Below are positions 23,831 to 35,850 of a stretch of DNA of 64,000 bases, in pieces. How positions within the stretch are numbered: position 1 is the stretch's first letter; each line of letters opens with the position of its first letter. Source of the stretch: Phocoena phocoena (lineage: Eukaryota > Chordata > Mammalia > Artiodactyla > Phocoenidae); assembly GCF_963924675.1 (NCBI RefSeq), contig NC_089224.1, positions 69,487,464 to 69,551,463 on the forward strand, given 5' to 3'. The translations under genes were made by a program, and so were the position numbers. A model generated the notes under the pieces. The model ran no database searches and was not told where the DNA came from. It saw nothing but the letters and a program-made list of their open reading frames with translations.

Positions 23831-26800
23831 ATTTTAAAAATGCAAAATGATAATATTTTTATATCATCAGGCATTTTAGGTTCTCCACGTCTGTCTTCCT
23901 AGCAATTTATGCCTGTAGGCAACAGTGGTAGACTCTAAAATATGAATAGGGAACTCAAAAGTCTCTTACATTTACATCGTGACTACATCTGAGTCTTCCT
24001 TGATTTTACTGACAAATCTGTGCGTTGGGATTAGTGCTTTCACATGATGAAACCATTTAAAGGGAAAATATTTCATAACTCTTCTGATTTGGTATTTTAT
24101 ATTTCTAATTTGGTCAGATATAAATAATCGTTCTTGTCATAACATCCATTGTGAATTGCTCTCTTGCAGTGGCTTGCCCCTTCAATCTGATAGGGAGTCA
24201 CGGTCTGCCTTTCAGCTGGGGATATCCACATAAAACATATCTGGGGCAGTTTTTAAATTAAGAACATCATAACAAAGAGAAGCTAATTAAAAATGATTAT
24301 GCTTATACGTAGTGAGAATTCTATACATATACGTGTATTAAAAGATACCCACACATACACATTTGTGACAGGCATGTATTTATGTCAATTTCCAGTTCAT
24401 GCTTGTTAAGGAAGTGATAATAGTACAAGTCCCTCTCTGTTTTGGTCTCATCAGGTCTGTATTCCTCTTCTCTAAGGTCCTAAGACCTCTTCCTCGAGCC
24501 ACAAATCTCTAAGCTGGTAGGTCTCTTTTTCAGTTACAGGCCAGTTTATAAGCTTTGAACTTGTGGGTAATGAACGCAGGATGACCAAGCTCTTTAACTG
24601 GTTAAAACAAAGCTTCCACACAAGTTGCGAAATGAAAAGTGAATGAGATTAATTGGCTGAAGAAACAAAATTCTGCACTGAATTAAAAGTTAACTTCTCC
24701 AGCCCATTTCCAAACTTTACCTGTCTTTTGAATATTTTCCGCACATTTAGTTTTTTTTACCCAGAAGGATGTTTGTGGGGAAAAAGCGTCAATGACTCAG
24801 TTCAGTTTTGCAAAGTACTAACAGTTCTAGAAAGGAAACCTGCCATATTGAGTAAGTGCAAAGTATGATTATTAATATTAATATTTTTAAACAGCTGACA
24901 GATGGTGAAAACAATGAAATATTTTGATAACTTCTTGCTATATTTTCAGAGACTTGAAGGCTTATTGAAAATATGAGGTTCTAAATATTTGAATACGTGG
25001 ATGCTTTTTCAGATCAGTGTGACCAAATCTTTTTTTTTGCAAATACTGTGTTATAGTTTAAAAATTAAGGTGGTGCTAAAAGAAAAGGGGATAAAAATAC
25101 ATACAAATGAAAGATTCCTGCAAGAATTCTAGTGCGATATCAGGCATTGCACCTCCAGGGCAATCTATGCATCTTTCAAACAGAAACTCCCCCAGATGAG
25201 CTTGTCTAGGATCACTAAAAGAACTTGGGCCAAGTATGCCAGCATTAAAAATACCGAATTGGCTGGAAATACTGTTGTGTGTCAACCTTTATTTGTCCTT
25301 TAAACCAAGAAAAAAAGAATAAAAGTACGCCTGTAGGCAAAATAAAGGTCCTCTCTTTCCTTCCCCTCCCTTGCATTCCTCTTACGCTCTTCAACGTATA
25401 TGAGATTTGTAAAATGAATTGTAATAGAAAGTTCATATGACAAAAATTACAGTGGTGTGGCCAAGAAAACACCCAGGGGGCTTTTAGCTTCCGTTGTGCC
25501 AGGAATGAACTATCAGATCAGCCTTCTGGACTCAAATGCGACACTGTCAATAAGGATACATCATCTTTTTTGTGGTGTAGAAGAGCTGTCGGTTGTAATT
25601 CCCATTATTCTAAAGCCAGGATTTTCCATTAGTATAGCCACCTGCTGGGTTTCTCTACTCAGGTTTAATGGAGTCTGAATTAGAATTTATCACCATCTGT
25701 GGGAAGACAGGAAATGAGAGAGCATCACTAATTCCTTTCTTCATTTGCAAAGTGTATGTATAATTTTTATAAGGAAGTAGCAAAAGCAGCCGAGGTTGGA
25801 AATGGATGGAAGAATATTTTAGCTCACGTTGACATCAGAGCTCCAGACCAAGGGGAACACATGCTGTTTGTTCTAAAGCCAATTCCAGCAACAAAAAGAA
25901 TGTTTTAATTTCCTATGTAATGTAGTATTGAAATCATGCAGATTCAGGATGCTATTTCTCTTCAGCTTCCAAAAAGATCTCAGAAGATTTAATCAGATCT
26001 CTAGTGAAGATGAAAGACTTGGATACATATCAAGTTCACAAAAATGAGTTCAAGATTCCTAATTACTGCATTAGCTTATAAACAGAACAGTATAGAATAT
26101 AGGTGTCTATTATATAGTAGTTCCTTCTTTTCCTCCAGAGATTTAAAAAAAAAAAAAAAAAAAAAAGCTTTGTAGAACTCAAGAAGAAAGACCAGAGAAC
26201 ATCAAAACCTTCAGGATGATCTCTAGAATCAGTGTAATGCCTTAAATTCATATAACTGTATCTCAGGGGTTCTGACTTACACAGAGTCACCAATGGTGCT
26301 TTATTATCATATTTAATTTAAAAAAAAAAAGATGGGTTTATAGGAAAGGTGAGCAATTTGCAATTAAATTCTGGCATTGGCTAGTGGATAGAAAGCTTGC
26401 AAATCTGATCTGCCCAATTTTTTACACTGCTCCATCAGGGTAGGGTGTTGCCTTTTGGAATCTGCTGTCCAAATACATAGAGAAAAACTAAACCATTCCC
26501 GACATACCAGCTGTGAGATATATTGCTGACCACTCCAGCTAAGAACAAGCAGAGGATAATGGCAGTTCAAAAGATGAGGGGAAAAAATCCTCTCAGTAAA
26601 GAGGAAGGATTTAAAGTCAAAACAGACAGACACAGACACACACACAGACACACACACAGAGCCTATGAAAAAACACTGCATGCCATTGTCTTTCTTCAGG
26701 AACCATGAGTTCATCCCTTTCTCATGAATCTCCCTCCATGTTTATAATCTCGGATTAATGACTCTAAACAGTGAGCCTGTTCTAAAGTCATGGGGGTCAG

Positions 26801-28530
26801 CTCTGTGGACTTGAGGAGCTTGGATAATTGGAAGGAATGTTACTTATTACAGTGAAGCAACAATTCCAGGGGAGGAGAGGAAGAAGCACAACAAATAACT
26901 GCACTGTTGTTCTTTAAGACTACCAAGAGAGTTCGCGCTCCTATCGGGGAGGCTGTGAAGACTGTATTGTGACAAAGCAAAATGCCTCCTGGGTGCCTGC
27001 TTCCAGTGGAAAGCTTTTGATGTTTGATCTGTAATGAGATGGAAGAGGAAAACAGTCCCTTGGTTAACTAATATATACTGGATATGAACAGATTCAAAGA
27101 TTTAAGTTTCCGTTCTGGGACAAGATCCCCCATGCCACTCATTTATTATTTAGGAAATTCTGTAAGTTCTTTTCTTTTTTGTACAGAATGTGTGATGGGT
27201 TTAACATACTTCTGCTTTCATATCTGGCTTGGATAATAACCCTAATAATTAGCATGCCGTATTTCGCTTTTACTAGTTTAGCTCCTTCTCAGTGTGGGGT
27301 ATGATGTGGCTTTATGTAATTTCCTTTTGGCGTATATGAGCAATCAGAATTCAGGGCTTCTTATTGGGCCTAAGCACTTTGTACTGGAAAGCGGAGGGGC
27401 AGTAACCTAACACAAGTGCAAAGGGTTGCACGTAACACAGAGCTCAAGATAAAGATAGAATGAAAAAAATGGAAGCAACAGCAATAAATAAATAAGCAGT
27501 TAATTTTACTCCACACGGCATGCTATGGATGATGTCACACATATGGTGATGCATACCAGGAGCAGCAACTTCAGAGACCAAGTCAAACCCTAGAAAATCT
27601 GTCAGTTTGGGTTAACAGAACATTGTTATTACCTCAAGTCAAGCAGATGGAGGGCAAACTTCTCTGCTGGATTCTGCTGCTCTTTAATTAATGTCCACAT
27701 TTATTATGTCAATATAATGCATCACATTTGGTCTAAAGGTTGTTTTACTTTTTTTTTTAAAGCAAAAATGATTATTTCATTTAATTTCAACATTTGAACA
27801 GTTGCACAGGATTTCAGAGGCATATGTAGATACCCAAATAATAATGTTTATATCAGTGTATAAAAGAAAAAGAAGAGAAGGAACCAAGATGGTTTTACGT
27901 ATTTCATTCTTGATGTAGAGATGGATTTGTTACTTCTTTTATGAGCATTTCCAAATGAGGGATTTTGAGTACATGCATGTGAACATATAAGAAAAACAGG
28001 AATCTCAGATGATAAAGCTATGCAGATCTTATTACAGTGTTATTCCTTCATAAAGAAATTAATAGCTGCAATTCATTTAGTGCTCTGTTTAGTCTTGTCA
28101 GTGAAGAATAGCAAGTAGGAAGATAACACTGTAGAGACATCTCATCTTATCTCGGAAACTTTGATTTTCTTATGTGTGTTCAAAAGGAGCAAGGAATCCC
28201 TGGCATCTGATATTGTGCATGAGAAACTGTGGTGTTAAATCTTTAGCACAATTCAAAGAATAAGCCTATTATGTAACAATGAAAGAGGACATGTGCCATA
28301 ACTACAAACATGCTTTCTTAAATAGATGGCAGGCTTGCATTGTTCATTTTGGGAAAATATATTTTCAGTGTCAGCTCTAGCTTTTAATTATTTAAGTTAG
28401 TCAAATCCAGAATCGTTAAAATGTGCAAATATTACCTGGAATCACTCCAAGAATAGGGAATTGAGGAATAGATTCTAAGATTCTACCATGAGCTTCACAT
28501 TTTTAAAAAAAAATTATTGATAGTTTAGGC
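23831..28530. other. Single-copy noncoding stretch
   Basis: No gene is visible. It holds a 20-plus A run at 26143-26166 and a CA/GACA simple repeat at 26619-26661. The part 26750-27700 has balanced composition and few repeat signatures, so it is a reasonable place to look for conserved noncoding elements. The 116-residue minus frame over 26364-26714 crosses the simple repeat and has no domain I recognise. Confidence 0.5.
26619..26661. repeat. (CA)n / (GACA)n simple repeat
   Basis: Mixed CAGACA and CACACA units over about 43 bases. It inflates the frames called over it on both strands. Confidence 0.75.
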
Positions 28531-28721
28531 CAGTGGTTCTCAAACAGGGGCAATTTTGTCCCCCAGGGTACATACATTTCTGGGGAGGGAAGTGGACCTA
28601 CTGAAATCTAGTGGGTAGAGGCTAGGAATGCTGCTAAATATCCCCAAGTACACAAGATAGACACCAAAACACAGAATTATCTGGCCCAAAATGTTAATAC
28701 TGCTGAGATTTAGAAACCCTG
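28531..28721 (-). mobile_element. MER20-like hAT DNA transposon
   Basis: The left end CAGTGGTTCTCAAACAGGGG is a hAT-Charlie terminal inverted repeat, and the right end TTTAGAAACCCTGG is its partner. Inside, ATCTAGTGGGTAGAGGCTAG and AATTATCTGGCCCAAAATG match MER20 in reverse complement. It is a non-autonomous fossil of eutherian age. Confidence 0.8.
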
Positions 28722-30587
28722 GTCTATGTCAATAAAACCACTTTGTCGTCTCTAAATACATGGAAAATCTTCAGATGAGTAGGGGAAAAGCATTTTCCAA
28801 TTCAATTGATTTGTTTCCATCATAGGTACTATAACTAAGGAACACAATACTAACCTTGGTTGTGTTACTTGTCAGTGAATTATATTATTATATACGACAG
28901 GAACATAGTAATGAAATACGAAATAAGTGAAAAGTTTCATATTTTATAGGTTCGCTTACATCCACTTCTCTTTCTCTCTGTCTCTCTTATTTTTACATCA
29001 TTTTCCGCAATCTGTCTTTACATTTCTCGGAGGAAAAAAAAAAATCTCAAAAATGTACTGAATTGGCATGTTAGCATTTCTGTGTCTGGAATCCTTTTTA
29101 ATTTTCAGTCCTTCAAAATCTGATGCAAAACACCTCTAGCAGGAGACTTTTCCTGTTCCTTTTTACTAATGGTTTATTACTTAGTTCTGCATGCTTTAAC
29201 ATTCAATTATTTGGTGTTCTTACAAATATGAATTGTATTTCACAGTATATAGACAAGGCTATATTCAAAGAAATTATTTGTAAATGATGGTGGGTTAAAC
29301 AAAATTAAACTGTGTTTACTGCAAGACTTTTCAGAATGTTGAATATGCTAATATACATTGTAAATATCAAGAAGAGGATTTAGTAACTATTTTTTTTTCC
29401 AAATCTATTACATTATAGAACTTTTTTTTACATGAACTTTCTATTACATCTGACAAAATTTGCGGTCTGAAAAACATGCCATGGATCGCTCATGAATTGT
29501 CTAGAATGTCCTATTCCCATTGCTGGGTATCGTCCATAATTCCACTTTCTCACCTTAAATGTTCCAAATCCACTAGGAAGCTAAGGATCTGGTATCTGCT
29601 AGAGAACAGGCACATCCACAGGGCAGAACATAATACAAATCCCTTGCTAAACCTCTACTGCTCATGGTCTACTCCTGGTCCAAAGGAAACACTACTACAT
29701 GCTTTAATCAAAAAAAATCTGAAAATGCAGGTCAAGCTGGGTGCAATCGCCTCCTTTGACTTGCATGTTGGTCATTAGCCAACCTGTCTCTGGCATTTAG
29801 ACATCTCTGCATGAGACAAGCATTGCTTGCTTCTGTCCCTCATACTGAAGAGGATGCAGATTAAATTCTTTGAGGAATCTCACTGAAGACCCTTTACTGA
29901 ACAGGTAGCCCATTCCAAGTGCTAGGGACTCACAGCACAGCCTCCCCTAATAAAGTCTTTTATCAGATTTTCTAATTTCCACCCTAGAGTCTATTATAGC
30001 TTCAATACAATACTTCACTGAAGTATCATACTATGCTTTCATTTATTTTTCATCTATTTTTTTTCCAGTCCTATAGGCTGGCCAGTCTCATAATTCACCC
30101 TACTATCTCATCTGCTCTACTTGTTGCTTCAGTTTAAAGTTCTAACAAACTGATAGATATATCTACAGGGTTGTGCATACAGAATCATGTACACTGTCCT
30201 GTAATTTATGGATAGTTTAGAGAATTTTCAAAGATAATTTCACCTGTACTTGGTTTTCACCAAATTTGCTAACATCGGAACCAGACTCCAATTGTAATAT
30301 TTGACTACTCTCTGTAGAAAAGAACAGATAACTGAGTGAGAAACCTTACCTTTTAGTTGTAAACTTTTGACCAGCTTTCTAAGTGAGCTAAATTGACTCA
30401 CTCTACCTCTTTGTTCTGTTTTTCACCTGAGCAATATATTTTCCTATATTACTTTTTAGTAAAAACTTAAAGCACAATGATATATGATGATTAAAACATG
30501 GTCTCAAATGTAAGATTCTTCAATATACTCATGTTTATATTAAAGTCAGTTAAATGTGCCTCTGAATTTTTGGTTCATGTTCTATTT

Positions 30588-30624
<37 letters not shown>

Positions 30625-31298
30625 ATTATATACATATATATATATATATGTATATATACACACATACATAGTAGAAGACATTGCTTTGTGGAGAGAAATT
30701 CTAAAAACTATAAGGGAATAACATGTTAAAATTTCAGTAATATGATAAATAAAATATTGAAATGTTGTTTAGTACAACAAGAAAATTGATGTTTCCAAAA
30801 TTCATAGATGTTCCATGTGAGTTTAATCATGAGAAAAGGGAGGATAAAAAGAGAGCAGAGGAAAATGGCTGTTACCTAGATGGATAAGTTAGGATTTTAT
30901 TTTACTTTAAGAGTCAAAATAGGGGAATAGATTATCTTTGTAAATAAATACAAGGTAAGATATAGGAATGCATTCACGTCAAGATATTCTTACAATATGG
31001 AACCAAAATACTGGATGTGTATACCAATCCCCAGAAGAATTTGAAACTGAGTAATGGATTTATAATGTTGCCAAAAATTCAAGTCTAGAAGTAAAAATAA
31101 TCATGTAAGAATGAGAAAGCTAGCATAACATTTCTGACAGTATAAGAATTAATAAAATGACAAATAATGTTTTATGGTGTTTAACTGCTTCAAACTTATT
31201 ATATAATGAAAGTAATAATAGTAGATAACATTTACTAGATATTACTAGATTTCATTCTTTCTAATGGCTTTATAGACTGTTAATTCATTTACTCCTTA
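28722..31298. other. Mostly single-copy noncoding stretch
   Basis: No gene is supported. A 100-residue plus frame at 29476-29778 has no recognisable domain or splice context and is probably chance. A TA/TG microsatellite lies at 30588-30670. Confidence 0.45.
30588..30670. repeat. (TA)n(TG)n compound microsatellite
   Basis: A TA block, a TG block of about ten units, a second TA block and a short CACATACATA end. It is partly self-complementary and could extrude as a hairpin. Confidence 0.9.
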
Positions 31299-31302
31299 TA
31301 AC

Positions 31303-31758
31303 TGTAACAGAGCAGAATCCTAGGAGGCCTTCCTGGGACAGATCCTCCCCTCATATCCTCTGCTTTAGCTCCTCTCTAAAGATGATAGATTCCGATACAC
31401 ATTCCCTTAGTTGTTTTGCAGATGCTGGGATCCTCACTAGCTGGAAGAAATTAACACATCCCCTCCCAAAACCAGAAAATACTTGCAACAACTTCTCACC
31501 TTTTTACTTTACCTTACCATCAACCAATCTGAGACTTGTATAGGAGGTGATCACATAACCTGGGACTCCCCTCCTTTGCCTTGCCTTTAAAAATACTTTG
31601 CTGAAACCCATCAGGGAGTTGGAGCTTTTTGAGCATTAGCTGGCCTGGACTCCTTCTATGGCACCTTACAGTAAATGCTGCACTTTCTTTCAGCACAAAC
31701 TGGTGTCAGATGTCAGATTGTGCTTGGGCCAACGGACCCATGTTTTGGTTCTGTAACA
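31303..31758 (+). mobile_element. Solo LTR of an endogenous retrovirus (ERV1-like)
   Basis: The 456-bp element begins TGTAACAGAGC and ends GGTTCTGTAACA, a TG...CA unit with matching terminal words. It is flanked by a perfect 4-bp duplication, TAAC, at 31299-31302 and 31759-31762, the size usual for gammaretrovirus-like (ERV1) integration. An internal TATA-like CCTTTAAAAATAC lies near 31586, followed downstream by a GTAAATGCTGCA stretch where a polyadenylation signal would be expected. No internal viral sequence follows, so it is a recombination-derived solo LTR. It has no relationship in sequence to the LTR at 62417-62872. Confidence 0.8.
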
Positions 31759-31784
31759 TAACAACCCCTTGAGATAAGTTTGTT

Positions 31785-32339
31785 GGGGAGGAAGAAATTT
31801 TCCTCTACCCTTCTAAGCTCTAGCTGGTCTAAGAATTAAATTGACATAATACAGATTAACAGGATAAAATCAAACAAAAGTTTAATTACATGGGAGAGAC
31901 CCAGGAAAACTGAGTAACTCACCAAAATGGCTGAAGCCTCATCCTAAATACCATCTTTAGCTAAAGACAAGAATGTTGGGGGTAATGGGTTAGAATTTCA
32001 ACAGAAAGGAAGGCAATTCACTTGAAGATTGAAAAGCAAATGTCTGGTAAATAAATGTTTGCTAGGCCATTCAGGGACAACAGGACACAGAGTGGACTTT
32101 AATCTCTAGGCCCTACAGAGTTTCCCCCACCACATCTAGCCCATATTGTCTCCAGATATCTCTGGTGATAGCTCTACTCCGGGAAAAGGCTCTTTACCTG
32201 AATTTTTAGGCAGCTAACGTAAAAAGAAAGACTTCTTGAGTTTTCAGTTTCTTAAAAATAATCAGCCTAAATTATTCCTCATGCCAAAGAGACACAATTT
32301 GCAGAACCAATTTGGATCCCCTACAAATTCTATCATTAT
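31785..32339. repeat. LTR-like old repeat, family not assigned
   Basis: The stretch from GGAAGAAATTTTCCTCTACCC through AAATTGACATAATACAGATTAAC to a CTAGGCCCTACAGAG segment reads like a familiar mammalian LTR-type repeat, but I cannot name it or fix its ends. It sits between a solo LTR and a MIR. No coding potential. Confidence 0.4.
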
Positions 32340-32484
32340 CCCATTTTATATAAGTGAAAAAGTAAAGCGCAGAGTGCCCTAAGTAATTTTTCCAAAATCA
32401 AACATCTAGTGGTAGAGCCAGGGCAAAAAACTCAAGCAGTTTGGCTCCAAAGTTCTCATTATTAACCACTCTGCTGAACAGCCT
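32340..32484 (-). repeat. MIR SINE
   Basis: A nearly complete MIR in reverse complement: CCATTTTATATAAGTGAAAA at the left (from the CTGTAAAATGGG end), GGTAGAGCCAGGGC in the core, and TTAACCACTCTGCTGA at the right. Confidence 0.85.
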
Positions 32485-34007
32485 AAAAGAAGCATACTGC
32501 CAGTAAAATACAATGAGAAAAGGAAACTCAAAGTCACAGCAGATATTTCATTAAAGTTAGGTTTTGTATTTGAAGGATCTGGGACTATATTAGCTTATAC
32601 TTGTTTTCACAAGTATACTAACTGTTTCTTTACTGATAAAACACTCTACAAAGACCCTGATGAGGTATGAATATTAGCTATTCCTATCATCGTCATTATT
32701 GCTTACTATTACTAACTTTCTGGTTGTTAAGTCAGTCAGCTAAAATAAGGTGTCCACTAAGCTTTCAGATACCATACACTATATATTTCCTAGGAAAACC
32801 TGGATTTTAGTAATTGTGCTTCATGAACAAATTATGTCATGAATACATACATATATATATATATATATATTCAAAACAATGAGACTTGGGACTATGCTTT
32901 TATTTTCTATATTTTCAGTGCTTACCTAACATTTGCCACTTGATAGAATAATAAATAATGTTTTTTAATGTTTTAATTATTAAATGTTTTAATGATTACT
33001 CAAAAGTAATAAATAAAAGTAATAAATAAACGCTATCTGAACAAATCAGTCAACTATATAATAATCCTATTGGTTAGCAGCTTCGGTTAAAGAAGGAATT
33101 AAGGCTCCTTTAGGATATGACCTCAGCCCATTACTCCTTAGTTGTTCAAATCTCTTCTGTTTGGTTCTGTGATACTGTGATTATTCAGAATGGTTAAATA
33201 ATTCTGGAAATTACTGAACTTGATGATAACTTTAATTTCAAGACTTTGAAGTACTCTCCTTGATGCCTCACCACCTTTATGGTTGTCTTCAAAGTTCACA
33301 CTGTCTCATTTACAAAAATCTCTATGTAGATCTACTGAAAATTTTATATAATGTTTCTTGTGCTCATCATACCCTCATCAACATATTCTGAGGTTATTAA
33401 TAGCATGATAATTTTGAAGTGTTATGTAAAAGAAGAAGGCTTTTATGTAAAGGAGATCACATTAATCCAAACTGAAGTTTATGCAGTATAAGCTTGAGGG
33501 AAAAGAAATTTGAATGCAAATCAAATTGGATTTTTCTGGAAATATCTCTTTAAGTCTGTGAGGAAACCACTGTAGCAGTGATTAAAATTTGTTCTCTTAT
33601 TCTCTTATATTTGATTAGAAAAAAAGTTCCTGTTCTTTTGGAAAAGTGTTTGTTAAAAAGGAACTTTATAACACTTCCTGTCCCATTTAATGATTCATTC
33701 AATAGGCACTGACTCTCACCAGGGCAATGTGAGCAGAACTGGGAGTGGAGCAAACACACAGCAATAGTGTTTCTATAGGATCAAAGGAGAGGAGATCAGA
33801 GACAATAAGGCAAGACTGCTTGCTCTTTTTAGAAGATTGCTCATAAAGAAAAGGGAAATTGGTCATATTAAAGGAATACCCAAATCATGGGCGTAAAAAT
33901 CCCTTGCAGCCTCAGAGATGTCCTTAATGAAGCATAAAAGCAAGGAATGGGGCATCCTTTACCCTTTTGATAAAAATAGCATCGGATTTTTACTTTATTT
34001 TTGCAAA
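32485..34007. other. Single-copy noncoding stretch
   Basis: No gene is visible. It includes a pure (AT)12 run at 32847-32870 and short TTTTAAT/AATAAAAGT simple repeats at 32950-33030. Confidence 0.5.
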
Positions 34008-34021
34008 AGAGCTATTCTTTT

Positions 34022-34147
34022 TTTTTTTGCAGTACGCGGGCCTCTCACTGTCGTGGCCTCTCCCGTTGCGGACCCGGACTGGGGCAAGAACCCGTGTCCC
34101 CTGCATCGGCAGGCGAACTCTCAACCACTGCACCACCAGGGAAGCCC
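34022..34147 (-). mobile_element. CHR-type SINE, short form, with internal deletion
   Basis: Head (right end GGGAAGCCC) and A tail (left T run) are both present, with a perfect 14-bp duplication AGAGCTATTCTTTT at 34008-34021 and 34148-34161. The body lacks roughly 80 bases between CCCGTTGCGGA and CCCGGACTGGGG, so it measures 126 bases instead of about 210. Confidence 0.93.
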
Positions 34148-34224
34148 AGAGCTATTCTTTTATTTTCCTCATGATCTCCTGTTTTGCCTTAAATCTTATT
34201 CAAAAACCATGGTTTTTGGCATTT

Positions 34225-35850
34225 GAAAAATGAAGCAGGATAAGGGGGTGGGGAAGGAGAGGAGGAAAGCTTTTTTAGACGGCAGTCAGGGCAGGAAGGT
34301 TTCTGTGATGGGTGATATTTCAGTAGTAAACACAGTGAAATGAGGGAGCAAGACAAGTAGATGATTAGGTGAGAGAGCTCCAGACCAACAGAAAAACAAA
34401 GGCAAAGATGTTAGGTAAGTATGTTCATGGGAAGTTTGAAAAACAGTAAAGAAGTTAGTGAGGAAAGGAATGGTAAGATCATGTTGTAGAGAGAACAAGG
34501 GTCAAGATGACAAGAAAATTTAAGGCCATAATAGGAACTGTGGATTTTATCTAAGTGTAATGGGAAACAGTCTGAGTAGTTTGAGAGAGAATGTGTCATG
34601 GTAAGAACTACATGTTAAAAGGATTATTCTGTATATGTATAGCTGATTCACTTTGTTATAAAGCAGAAACTAACACACCATTGTAAAGCAATTATACCCC
34701 AATAAAGATGTTTAAAAAAAAAAAAAGGATTATTCTGGCCACTGTGTGGTGAATAGACTTTAGTATGTGTCATATTATGTAGGGCCTAACAGACCATTTG
34801 AAATTTAACATAAATGTGATTGGAAACCATTGGAGTTATAAAAACAGCATATGAAATAATATTATTTTTGATTTAAAAGGGTCATTTAGTTGCTGTATGG
34901 GTAATAATTTTTAGGAAAAACGGGAAGATCAATTAGGAGACCATTTCAGTGGTCCAAGTAGTAAGAGAAAGTAGTGGCTTGGACTAGATGGAAGGCGATG
35001 CAGTAAGAAGTGGTTGCTTTTGGATATTGTGAAGGTTGAGAAAAAGAAAATTGATGGCAGATTGAATATGTGACTTACAAGAAAGAGAAGGGTCAAAAAT
35101 AACTCCAAGGTTTGGGGCCTGAGTAAACAGGTAAATGATGGTAAATGATTTGCTGAGATAGGGAAGCTTGGAACAGGAGTGCTTATAGGCCTATGGAATG
35201 AATCCCTCTTCTTTGGACATGTCAAATTTGAGATGCTCTTAAGCCTTCAAATTAGAATATGGATTTAGCAGTTGGATACATGAGTACTGTGTTCAGTGAA
35301 GGGTTTACTGAACCCTTATTGTATTTACTGAGTCATCAGGAAGAAAGAGATGATGTGGTATCAGATACTTCCAGGCCTCTGCTTTCCAGGCATATTGTAA
35401 AATTGCATTTCTTAGATCCCTTATGGTTAGTTGAGGCCTTGAAAATAGCTTTGAGAGGAAGCTATTCTAGGCTTGACCATTCGACTTCAGTATGAGGGCC
35501 TCGAGAACTCTTTTTTCCGCCATTGTCTACTGACGGTTTTACAGATGGTGCCTGCTCTGTCCGTCTGGGTCCCCAAACGAAGACGTGTAACATAACTCCC
35601 AACTGACTCACGATGACAAAGCATGAGTGATAAATCAACTTTCCTATTATAGTCTCCCAAAATACAGGTGTTATGCCTTATTGTAGCATAGCCTACCTCA
35701 TCCTGAATAATACAGAAATAATTAAAGCCATAGGATTGAATGAGATCATATGAGGAGTAAGTACAGAAAGAAGACAGAACAGGACTAAGGATTGAGCCAT
35801 GGGGCATTCCAACATTTACTAAGTGGAAAGAGAAAGAGGATGAGGCAGAG
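34225..35850 (+). repeat. Large old interspersed repeat, family not assigned, with nested insertions
   Basis: The purine-rich stretch with words GGAAACAGTCTGAGTAGTTTGA, ACTGTGTGGTGAATAGACTTT, TCCAAGTAGTAAGAGAAAG and CAAAAATAACTCCAAGGTTTGG is a mammalian repeat that I recognise by pattern but cannot name. It resumes at about 35740-35850 with AGGACTAAGGATTGAGCCATGGGGC. The middle (about 35340-35700) is a different insertion ending CATCCTGAATAATAC. Related copies appear at 41170-41519 and 58900-59400. A 91-bp L1 tail is nested at 34632-34722. No intact frame; the minus-strand frames over this interval are shadows. Confidence 0.55.
34632..34722 (+). mobile_element. Severely 5'-truncated L1 tail
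   Basis: Only the last 91 bases of a cetartiodactyl L1 are present: AGCTGATTCACTTTGTTATAAAG, AACTAACACACCATTGTAAAG and CCAATAAAGATG followed by an A run. A perfect 15-bp duplication, AAAAGGATTATTCTG, flanks it at 34617-34631 and 34723-34737. It inserted into the old repeat at 34225-35850. Confidence 0.92.

Noticed and set aside
29476..29778. 100-codon plus frame outside named repeats
   Set aside because: No domain, no signal, no splice context, and composition like the surrounding noncoding DNA; expected by chance in 64 kb of six frames.
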